Source: Bacteroidales bacterium
GTDB lineage: Bacteria > Bacteroidota > Bacteroidia > Bacteroidales > UBA932
DNA: 51,166 nucleotides
Assembly (NCBI GenBank): GCA_028686425.1
Contig: JAQUBZ010000016.1
Coordinates: 1 to 51,166 of the forward strand
Reading direction: 5' to 3'
The notes under the pieces were generated by a model. That model was not told where the DNA came from and searched no databases. It worked only from the letters and a program-made list of their open reading frames with translations. Both the position numbers and the translations under genes were made by a program. This document shows, piece by piece, positions 42,751 to 49,014 of the stretch (its first letter is position 1; every line of letters starts with the position of its first letter).

Positions 42751-43863
42751 ATGAATAGCATTGCTTCTCCAAAACCGCGTTACGAATTGCTTGACGGACT
42801 TCGCGGAGTAGCCGCTCTGATGGTGATTATCTATCACTGTTTTGAATGTTTCCCGATGGAGACATGGATTATCGGCCATGGCTATCTTGCGGTGGACTTT
42901 TTCTTTATCCTTTCCGGTTTCGTCATCGGGTATGCATACGACGACAGGTGGAAGAATAGTAGCATGACATTCTGGGGTTTTGCAAAGCGGCGACTTATCC
43001 GTCTCCATCCTATGGTCGTTTTCGGTGTAGTTATGGGTCTCGTATGTTTTCTCATCGGTGGTGCGAAGGGATGGGATGGAAGCAAGGCGACGACATCAGC
43101 TATCATGATTTCGACGCTGATGGCGCTATTCCTTATTCCAAGTACCAAAGGCGGTGTAGGTGAAGTCCGCGGCAACGGCGAAATGTTTCCGCTTAATGGG
43201 CCGCACTGGTCGCTGTTTTTCGAATATATCGGTAATATCGTGTATGCGTTGCTGATTCGTCGCCTTTCGACCAAGACTCTTGCTGTGTGGACCGGCGTGC
43301 TCGGAGTGTTGTTTGCATGGTTCTTTATCGGAGATAAGGTCGGTTATGGCAACATTGGCGTGGGCTGGACGATGGCGGACGGCAACTTCTGGGGCGGTCT
43401 GCTTCGCATGGGATTCTCATATAGTGTAGGATTGTTCATGAGTCGTGTATTCAAGCCTTTGAAAATAAGGGGCGCGTTCTGGATTTGCTCACTTATCATC
43501 ATCGCCTTCCTCAGCGTGCCATATATCAGCATCGGTGAGGGTGCAACTGCCAATTGCCTCTATGAGGTTCTCTGCGTGATGCTCGTTTTCCCTGTGGTCG
43601 TCTGGATGGCGGCATCCGGGGTGACGACTGGACGAACTTCCACGAAGATATGCGGCTTCTTAGGGGAAATTTCCTATCCGCTCTACGCTATTCATTACCC
43701 GACTATGTATCTTTTCTACGCATACATCGGCTTCCCTGAAACTTTCCGCACACCGGGAGAATGCTGGCCATGGATGCTCGCACTCATCTTCGGAAACATT
43801 CTCCTCTCCTATCTTATCCTCAAGTTCTATGATCTTCCTGTCCGCAGGTGGTTGGCAAAATGA
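42751..43863 (+). CDS. Membrane acyltransferase, acyltransferase-3 family (OafA/NodX-like)
   Basis: A 370-residue polytopic membrane protein with about ten spans. The start at 42751 (MNSIASPKPRYELLDGLRG) puts the conserved RYELLDGLRG first. The catalytic His is in IIYHCFE, followed by the FFFILSGFVIGY motif. The family O-acetylates surface polysaccharides or lipid-linked sugars. It is divergent from the Crp regulator. Its stop codon lies within the first bases of a REP copy (GCAAAATGATGACGA), so the repeat may have replaced the original 3' end or supplied the stop. Confidence 0.85.
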   Translation: MNSIASPKPRYELLDGLRGVAALMVIIYHCFECFPMETWIIGHGYLAVDFFFILSGFVIGYAYDDRWKNSSMTFWGFAKRRLIRLHPMVVFGVVMGLVCFLIGGAKGWDGSKATTSAIMISTLMALFLIPSTKGGVGEVRGNGEMFPLNGPHWSLFFEYIGNIVYALLIRRLSTKTLAVWTGVLGVLFAWFFIGDKVGYGNIGVGWTMADGNFWGGLLRMGFSYSVGLFMSRVFKPLKIRGAFWICSLIIIAFLSVPYISIGEGATANCLYEVLCVMLVFPVVVWMAASGVTTGRTSTKICGFLGEISYPLYAIHYPTMYLFYAYIGFPETFRTPGECWPWMLALIFGNILLSYLILKFYDLPVRRWLAK

Positions 43864-43920
43864 TGACGAGCCGAGCGCAAATGAGAGCTTGCTCTCAATT
43901 TGCCGAGGCGAGGAAATCAT
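43860..43920. repeat. REP-like hairpin copy 3
   Basis: The hairpin at 43877-43903 has outer arms GCAAAT/ATTTGC, inner arms GAGAGC/GCTCTC, a TT loop and the same single bulged A as copies 1 and 2. Arm sequences differ from copy 1 but pairing is preserved. The tail CCGAGGCGAGGAAATCATTG follows. Confidence 0.72.
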
Positions 43921-43946
43921 TGCGACATTGTCCGCAGACTTTCGCA

Positions 43947-43998
43947 GAAAGGCTGCATAGAGGTGCTCAGCACCGATGACAATGGCGAACAAAAGACG
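43947..43998. repeat. F module copy 1
   Basis: This ~50-bp module carries GGTGCTCAGCACC (palindromic except the centre) and continues CAATGGCGAACAAAA. It returns at 45430, on the far side of the RAYT gene, with one arm decayed. Confidence 0.6.
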
Positions 43999-44052
43999 CT
44001 GTGATTCAACTTGTGCAAGCACCCCTCAGCCGCCCTCACGAGCCTGAGGTTA

Positions 44053-44132
44053 TTGTGGACGGTGCAGCCGTGCAAAATGATGACGATTCTCACATCAAGC
44101 TTGCTCTCAATTTGCCGAGGCGAGGAAATCAT
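44053..44132. repeat. G hairpin and REP-like copy 4 (decayed)
   Basis: A G-module hairpin (ACGG/CCGT top, near 44058-44075) is followed by GCAAAATGATGACGA and a REP tail. The left REP arm is mutated, so only GCTCTCAATTTGCCGAGG and the conserved tail remain. Confidence 0.6.
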
Positions 44133-44246
44133 TGCTGCGGCGTATATGATGATGTGTGCTCTGCACAGTGTGGTTCACAAAAATTGAGAATCAGTAGATA
44201 TTTTTAGAAATTACTGATAATTTCATACATTTGGAGGATAATTAAG

Positions 44247-44400
44247 GCATCTCCTACGTTTTCAGGGATAAATGAGGGAGATGCTGAAAATGCTAAATTC
44301 GTTACTGCGCTAAGTAATTAAAATACAGCGATTTGTAAATTGAAAGGTTCTTTGAAAATAAACATCTCCCTCATTTTTAGGTAAAAATAAGAGAGATGAT
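44247..44400 (+). repeat. R element copy C
   Basis: Hairpin 1 is GCATCTCC/GGAGATGC (44247-44284). The conserved linker with GGTTCTTTGAAAATAAAC follows. Hairpin 2 is CATCTC/GAGATG (44363-44398). It lies directly upstream of the RAYT-like gene. Confidence 0.72.
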
Positions 44401-44414
44401 AGTTACTAACCAGC

Positions 44415-44451
44415 CGGATGAGCCGCAACAATAGTGATGAGCATCCGGCAC
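44415..44451. repeat. E module copy 1
   Basis: A perfect 8-bp hairpin stem, GCCGGATG with CATCCGGC, encloses a loop with TAGTGATG. Related modules at 45721 and 50147 keep the CGGAATG...ATCCGG frame. It is 14 bp before the RAYT start codon. Confidence 0.65.
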
Positions 44452-44464
44452 AAATTAATCAGTC

Positions 44465-45340
44465 ATGAAAAAAATGTATCATGTATTCAGTGAGGGAGAT
44501 AATGTGCTGTTCAGAGAGAATAGTGATTACATCTTCTTCAACAACAAATTGGCTTCGGCCAGCTATTCGAACCGCTTGCAGATGCTTGCGGAGTCGATAA
44601 TGTCCACACACTTTCATACTCTTCTCGAGTCAGGTGATGAAGAGGCTGTGAATCAATTCATTTTAAAACTTCGTAAATCTTATTCGCCATATTACTCAAA
44701 TAAATATGGCTTCTCCATTGGAGACTACTTAAAGATATCAAAGGTGGAGATATCTGGAAGAGAGTCCATTGTAAGGGAGTTGTGCTACATATTGAAGAAT
44801 CCGGTTCATCATTATGTGTCGCCGTTTCCATTTGCATATCCGTACTCAAGTGCGTCGTATATGTTTACTGAGTCATTTCTGAACTCGGATTTCAAAAGAG
44901 TCCTTGAAAAGTCAACGCATACATTTGCAGACATCAGCTGTCGGCAAAAAATAGTATTGGTTGGAAAAGATGATGTGCCGGAGCAATGGAAAATTAATGA
45001 AAATGGAATGATTCTCCCCTCCTCCTATGTCAATATCAATCGAGCTCAAGCTTTCTGGAACAACAATGTCAAGCAATTCATGTACGATATGAATAAAAGC
45101 CAGACAGATGCCCGCAAAGAAATCATCGATAGAGACATCCTTGACATCCGCAGCAGCGATATCTCCGACATTGAAATGTGCAAAATCATTGATGATTATT
45201 CCAAAGAATGCTCTCGCCATAGTTTCCATCATTTGCAACCTTCTGAACTTGACAATCTTTTGCAAATGCTTCATCAGCAGCAGAAAAGAAGAAACAATGA
45301 GCAGATACGAAGGTGTTCGTGGGGTGAAAATCCAAAATAG
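44465..45340 (+). CDS. REP-associated tyrosine transposase (RAYT)-like Y1 HUH protein
   Basis: A 291-residue protein with the layout of Y1_Tnp/RAYT proteins. The HUH motif is STHFHTLL (His49, His51), followed by a helix LRKSYSPYYSNKYG. Then comes ELCYILKNPVHHYVSPFPFAYPYSSASYMF, matching the family pattern of YI-x-NPV followed by an aromatic-Pro-aromatic-SS motif. Tyr108 of CYILKNPV is my candidate for the catalytic tyrosine. The C-terminal third (from about 180) is an unassigned helical region ending in a basic Gln-rich tail. Canonical RAYTs are about 150-200 residues, so this one is extended. It sits between R copies C and D, among REP, E and F repeats, which fits a protein that nicks hairpin repeats. 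Confidence 0.7.
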   Translation: MKKMYHVFSEGDNVLFRENSDYIFFNNKLASASYSNRLQMLAESIMSTHFHTLLESGDEEAVNQFILKLRKSYSPYYSNKYGFSIGDYLKISKVEISGRESIVRELCYILKNPVHHYVSPFPFAYPYSSASYMFTESFLNSDFKRVLEKSTHTFADISCRQKIVLVGKDDVPEQWKINENGMILPSSYVNINRAQAFWNNNVKQFMYDMNKSQTDARKEIIDRDILDIRSSDISDIEMCKIIDDYSKECSRHSFHHLQPSELDNLLQMLHQQQKRRNNEQIRRCSWGENPK

Positions 45341-45429
45341 TGTCAGAAATTGCAACAAGTGCTCGAAATCACATAATAGTGATGGTCATAAGCAGATTCC
45401 CATGACTATGCAATGTAGAGAATATAGTA

Positions 45430-45481
45430 GGAAGGCTACAAAGAGGTGCTCAGCATAGAGACAATGGCGAACAAAACGACG
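45430..45481. repeat. F module copy 2
   Basis: A copy of 43947-43998 with GGTGCTCAGCATAG, where one palindromic arm has decayed. F copies flank the RAYT gene region in the same orientation. Confidence 0.6.
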
Positions 45482-45552
45482 ATTGGAGCGCAAATAGCAG
45501 AAGCTGCAGATTGTTTTCAAAAAGTTGGAGCAGGAGTTGGAGTATGACTGAG

Positions 45553-45705
45553 GCATCTCCCCCATTTTGAGGCAAAAAATGATGGAGATGCTGAAAATGC
45601 TAAATTCGCTGCTCCGATAAATGATTGAAATTCAGCTGATTGCAAATTGAAGGGTTCTTTGAAAATAAACATCTCCTACGTTTTCAGCCCCAAACGTGGT
45701 AGATG
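45553..45705 (+). repeat. R element copy D
   Basis: Hairpin 1 is GCATCTCC/GGAGATGC (45553-45591) and hairpin 2 is CATCTCCTACG/CGTGGTAGATG with one mismatch and one G-T pair (45670-45705). It lies downstream of the RAYT-like gene in the same orientation as copy C. Confidence 0.72.
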
Positions 45706-45720
45706 ATATTAACTGACCAC

Positions 45721-45769
45721 ACGGAATGGTGACGTACAGATATCGATGGTCATCCGGTTCGTCAGAATT
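45721..45769. repeat. E module copy 2
   Basis: CGGAATGGTGACGTACAGAT is followed by CATCCGGTTCGTCAGAATT. It closely matches 50147-50196, which stands in the same place beside the fused XRE copy. Confidence 0.65.
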
Positions 45770-45812
45770 TTGCACCACTAAATATCTAATTAATTGATTA
45801 TCAATTATTCAT

Positions 45813-45833
45813 AACTTCCGTATAGGGAAATAA
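45813..45833. other. att site 3 (diverged)
   Basis: It reads Asn-Phe-Arg-Ile-Gly-Lys-stop, i.e. the mnmE tail with Cys changed to Arg. Its left flank matches that of att 2. It abuts the XRE stop codon directly, and the equivalent spot in the second XRE copy (50200) lacks it. Confidence 0.65.
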
Positions 45834-46034
45834 TCAGTCTGTATCTTCAATAAAGAAGATATCTTCAACTTTAACTCCGAAATGTCTTGCAATTTTTATT
45901 GCAAGTACTGCAGATGGGACATACTTTTCATTTTCTATTGCGTGAACAGATTGCCGTGTGATACCCACTGCATCAGCCAGGTTCTGTTGAGTTTCGCGCA
46001 GTTTTGCTCTCTCAACTCTAATACTATTTTTCAT
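45834..46034 (-). CDS. XRE-family HTH transcriptional regulator
   Basis: A 66-residue single-domain Cro/CI-type regulator, MKNSIRVERAKLRETQQNLADAVG followed by the recognition helix ITRQSVHAIENEKYVPS, and the usual tail AIKIARHFGVKVEDIFFIE. The family is small, soluble and usually autoregulatory. It overlaps the upstream membrane protein gene by 11 bp, so the two are translated together. A perfect palindrome in the promoter region (46540-46554) is the likely operator. Confidence 0.9.
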   Translation of the reverse strand: MKNSIRVERAKLRETQQNLADAVGITRQSVHAIENEKYVPSAVLAIKIARHFGVKVEDIFFIEDTD

Positions 46035-46506
46035 GACGCACCCTCCATCGATTAATTATCAGTCTTGATTTGAAGATAATGATGTATAATAGAAACGAGT
46101 ATAGCACTTGGGGATTATAATGAAGTCTGAACAATGCCCACTGTTCTGTTGACTGGAATACATCTATTCCCTTGCCAAATTGAGAAACCATTGAGTCGAA
46201 TATACTGTACACTACAAACCAAATAATTGTAATATAAGCGGTTATCGCAAGTGATGATGCTCGGATATTGCTGATATACTCATCTTCCTGCTTTTCTCTG
46301 GACAGACCTACTAATCCTGCTGCCAAAAAGAGAAAGGTGTACATAACGAATAGAAACCATTTATCTACAATGAAAAATTTGTTCAGATCAATATCTTGCC
46401 AAGTGGCCATGACAAACACTCCCCATAGTAATACTATAGTGAAAAGTATCCAACCTACAATCTGAAAATGATGTGGAAGTAAAAAAGATTTGTGCTTTGT
46501 GTTCAT
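46024..46506 (-). CDS. Small four-helix membrane protein partnered with an XRE regulator
   Basis: A 160-residue integral membrane protein with four hydrophobic segments (around residues 15-35, 48-66, 88-110 and 132-150), with charged loops, including REKQEDEYISNIRASS between the second and third. It resembles DUF2178/DUF3796-type proteins that are encoded beside small XRE regulators in many Firmicutes and Bacteroidota. No transport or enzyme motif is visible. Its gene comes first in the operon, overlapping the XRE gene by 11 bp. The role is unknown; membrane control of the regulator is a common guess. Confidence 0.75.
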   Translation of the reverse strand: MNTKHKSFLLPHHFQIVGWILFTIVLLWGVFVMATWQDIDLNKFFIVDKWFLFVMYTFLFLAAGLVGLSREKQEDEYISNIRASSLAITAYITIIWFVVYSIFDSMVSQFGKGIDVFQSTEQWALFRLHYNPQVLYSFLLYIIIFKSRLIINRWRVRHEK

Positions 46507-46539
46507 ACTTTTTAAATTAATTATTCGTCCGCAAATGTA

Positions 46540-46567
46540 ATGTAAACTTTACATAAATACAAATATA
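46540..46567 (-). promoter_or_regulatory. Promoter and palindromic operator of the XRE/membrane operon
   Basis: The minus-strand -7 box TATATTTG (46560-46567) is followed by the perfect palindrome ATGTAAACTTTACAT (46540-46554), which covers the expected start of transcription. Further TTACAT half-sites lie upstream (around 46569-46596). In the second copy the palindrome has decayed to GTGCATACTTTACAT. Confidence 0.65.
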
Positions 46568-46605
46568 AATTACATTATTTCAAATTTACATTACATTTTT
46601 ATTAT

Positions 46606-47499
46606 TCAACACGAGCGGCTGTTGATGAAGGTATTCCTGTTCTGCAACAAGACTGCGACAATGATGATTACTAATCCGACGTAGAAAGCGAAGGTCACTT
46701 CACGCGCTTCACCAAAAAAGATAAAAGCGATGAGAATACTGTAGATGGGTTCCAGGGTGTATGTTAAATTGACCGTAAATGCGGAAATATGGCGTAATAC
46801 CTGAATCTGAAACATAAATGGCAGAATGGTGCAGACAATCGCCAGTATTGAAAGGAAAAGAAAATCCATGTTGCCGGGAATAATTGCAATTTCCGGATTC
46901 ATCCGAAGGTAGATAGGTGAAAGCAGTGTCAGTAGCAGAAAACCGGTCCCCATCTGATAGAGAAGCATATTGGAAGATGAGCAGGTGCTCGAATATTTAC
47001 GATTCAGTATTGTAAATACAGATGCCAGTGCTGCAGAAACGGTCCCGTAGAGGATGCCTGTCCTGTATCTGTGGTCAAAAGAAAATATCAACCCAATCCC
47101 CACAATTACAATCATACTGAGCAGCAAATTGGTTAAAGAGAACTTCTTTTTTAGAAGTAAAGGCTCAGCCAAAGCAGAGAAAAAGCCACATAACGAGAAG
47201 CATACCACACCAATAGAGATATTGGAATGTGCTATGCTTCCATAGAATGTCACCCAGTGAATAGCTATGATGGAACCGATAAGCGCCATTTTTCCGAAAT
47301 CTTTCCAGGAAATCTTCTGGAGTTTCTTGGAAAACAAAAGAATAAAAAACAGGAAAAATGTTACCAATAACATCCTGTACCAAACTAATACAAAGGCATC
47401 CAAGTGTATCAGTTTCCCGAAAACGCCGGTAAAGCCGGCTAAGAACACAGCTATGTGAAGTTTGATAAATGAGTTATCAGCAATCGTTATCTTTGGCAT
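46606..47499 (-). CDS. EamA-family (DMT superfamily) transporter
   Basis: A 297-residue membrane protein with about ten spans arranged as two EamA repeats. The first repeat has AFVLVWYRMLLVTFFLFFILL and WVTFYGSIAHSNISIGVV; the second has ILNRKYSS and YTLEPIYSILIAFIFFGE. The family exports amino acids, metabolites or drugs. No substrate can be assigned. It runs in the same direction as the XRE pair, with a 100-bp gap that holds that operon's promoter. Confidence 0.87.
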   Translation of the reverse strand: MPKITIADNSFIKLHIAVFLAGFTGVFGKLIHLDAFVLVWYRMLLVTFFLFFILLFSKKLQKISWKDFGKMALIGSIIAIHWVTFYGSIAHSNISIGVVCFSLCGFFSALAEPLLLKKKFSLTNLLLSMIVIVGIGLIFSFDHRYRTGILYGTVSAALASVFTILNRKYSSTCSSSNMLLYQMGTGFLLLTLLSPIYLRMNPEIAIIPGNMDFLFLSILAIVCTILPFMFQIQVLRHISAFTVNLTYTLEPIYSILIAFIFFGEAREVTFAFYVGLVIIIVAVLLQNRNTFINSRSC

Positions 47500-47558
47500 A
47501 TCATTGTTTTATGACCTGATTCTGCAGAACAAAGATAATAATAATTACACTTCTCCCC

Positions 47559-48836
47559 TTATCTGATATCTGTCAGTGTGCCATTTTCTTCGTACATGAA
47601 TAGTTCTACGGTGTTCTTGTCACCGGTGGTGATGACGGCGAAGGTACGGGTGGTTTTGGCATCGGTGTTGTTGTCCACCCAGGTGCCGTCGTTCACGTAG
47701 TATTTGTTGTCTGCTACTTTCGTACATGCAGGAACATGGGTGTGTCCGAATACGACTACGTCTACACTCTCCTTGCTATTGAGCAGGTATTGGTTCTTGG
47801 CTTGATTGAAATAGTAATCCCAGTTGATGGTGCCCCTCACAGCTTCTTTGAAGGTGGTAGGCGTATTTACATGATTCTGCTGCTGCCGTTCGTTCCAGGT
47901 GCGTTGGATATTCTTGTAGAGTTTGGCGTAGATGGTGCCATCCGCTTGTTTTTGCGGATAAAAGTCCAGGTAGGTATAGTCGTCATTGAAACCGGCGATG
48001 TGCATCTTGAATATCTTTTCTTCCAGGGGCTCATTTGGGGTGAGTCTCTGGGATACATTGGCAATGGTAGCATAATAGAGGTATGCGTTGTACTGGTCGA
48101 TGTCAGTTGAATCGGGAGCCGGGGAGATTATCGGATACTGTTTAGACACTTTCGGGTAGTCTTCAGTTACCCAGGTGGCTGCATAGCGGGCATAAAAATA
48201 GCCGGCCGGAAGGATGGTACGGTCATTGCCGCACAATTCCCTATTGGTTATCTTGTCCGGGGCTGAAAATACATCATACCTGTGACAATGTTCTATGGCA
48301 ATTTCTTTGCGGTTTCCGGTATAATAGGTTCCCAGACCCTGTGCATCGCTTACCTGTACAATGCCGGGAATGGCTTCCTGAAGGGTTTGCTGAAGTAGTG
48401 TCATATCGTGGTTTCCCGGGACATACACCAGTTTGATGCCACTTTTCACCACCTGTTCGAGTTCGTCCATCACTTTACGGTTGTTCTCTATCACCCCTTT
48501 GTAGAAGGCTACTTCGTCAGTATATGAGGGATAGGATACGGGTAGGTACCATGCATCCAGAAAGTCACCGGCAATCACCAGTTCGCGTACGTCACTGGTT
48601 TGTTGCAGTCTCTGGAGAAATTCAACCATCATATCACGGTTACGCACTGTCTCTGAAAATGCATCATCGATGCCCAGATGGAGGTCGCTGATGGTAACTA
48701 TCTTGTTCCGCACGTTTGAGCCATCCCATAGTGGTTCCGGAAGGTCAATTTCCGCCTTGTTACAGCCCCATGTGAGGGACAGCAGGGTGATTGCAGCCAG
48801 AAAAAGCTGTTTTCCTGAAAATGATTTTCTGTTCAT
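47559..48836 (-). CDS. Calcineurin-like metallophosphoesterase lipoprotein
   Basis: A 425-residue exported lipoprotein (MNRKSFSGKQLFLAA...TWGC). The longer frame to 48971 would code through the operator region and has no signal peptide, so I use 48836. All dimetal phosphoesterase motifs are present: ISDLHLG, AGDFLDAW, PGNHDM, a His in EIAIEHCHRYD, and FGHTHVP. The family hydrolyses phosphomonoesters or diesters. UDP-diacylglucosamine hydrolase-like and nucleotide phosphodiesterase roles are both possible. It is divergent from a membrane-bound AraC-type regulator. Confidence 0.85.
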   Translation of the reverse strand: MNRKSFSGKQLFLAAITLLSLTWGCNKAEIDLPEPLWDGSNVRNKIVTISDLHLGIDDAFSETVRNRDMMVEFLQRLQQTSDVRELVIAGDFLDAWYLPVSYPSYTDEVAFYKGVIENNRKVMDELEQVVKSGIKLVYVPGNHDMTLLQQTLQEAIPGIVQVSDAQGLGTYYTGNRKEIAIEHCHRYDVFSAPDKITNRELCGNDRTILPAGYFYARYAATWVTEDYPKVSKQYPIISPAPDSTDIDQYNAYLYYATIANVSQRLTPNEPLEEKIFKMHIAGFNDDYTYLDFYPQKQADGTIYAKLYKNIQRTWNERQQQNHVNTPTTFKEAVRGTINWDYYFNQAKNQYLLNSKESVDVVVFGHTHVPACTKVADNKYYVNDGTWVDNNTDAKTTRTFAVITTGDKNTVELFMYEENGTLTDIR

Positions 48837-48882
48837 AATTACTTCTTTTTTAATTGTTTTTAACACTTTTTTTTGGTTGGTA

Positions 48883-48890
48883 CAAATGTA
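48883..48890 (-). promoter_or_regulatory. Predicted -7 box of the phosphoesterase gene
   Basis: The minus strand reads TACATTTG, 46 bp before the start codon. Its upstream side runs into the TGTTTCAT repeats shared with the divergent gene. Confidence 0.6.
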
Positions 48891-48911
48891 GGAACGTTTC
48901 TTTTGGATACC

Positions 48912-48971
48912 TGTTTCATGAAGTTTCATATTTACAATATTGTGTCTCATTTTTGAAATATCGTGTTTCAT
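48912..48971. repeat. Phased TGTTTCAT half-sites between divergent genes
   Basis: TGTTTCAT (48912), AGTTTCAT (48922), TGTCTCAT (48943) and TGTTTCAT (48964) are spaced 10, 21 and 21 bp apart, so all lie on one helical face. The last two extend to TGTYTCATTTTTG. The layout is that of direct-repeat sites of AraC-type regulators. Confidence 0.65.
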
Positions 48972-48985
48972 TTTTGGAAAGTTTG

Positions 48986-48993
48986 TACTTTTG
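48986..48993 (+). promoter_or_regulatory. Predicted -7 box of the AraC-type regulator gene
   Basis: TACTTTTG is an exact TAnnTTTG match, 22 bp before the ATG at 49015. The nearest TGTTTCAT half-site ends 15 bp upstream, where an activator would touch RNA polymerase or a repressor would block it. Confidence 0.6.
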
Positions 48994-49014
48994 GGTCGTT
49001 TAAACCGATACTAT

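Larger units (their letters stand above)
40553..45833. mobile_element. Islet 2: att-bounded region with KilA-N, Crp/acyltransferase and RAYT-like genes
   Basis: From att 2 to att 3 is about 5.26 kb. It begins with the second 548-bp repeat, then a frameshifted KilA-N gene, a divergent Crp regulator/acyltransferase pair, and a RAYT-like gene in a dense field of hairpin repeats. No tyrosine recombinase is encoded here, so it would need one in trans. Confidence 0.55.

Noticed and set aside
38000-46000. CRISPR array in the repeat-rich region
   Set aside because: The repeats are of several families, unevenly spaced, with no regular repeat-spacer pattern and no cas genes.
48837-48971. N-terminal extension of the phosphoesterase to 48971
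   Set aside because: It would translate the phased TGTTTCAT repeats and the minus-strand -7 box. The internal Met at 48836 begins a clean lipoprotein signal.
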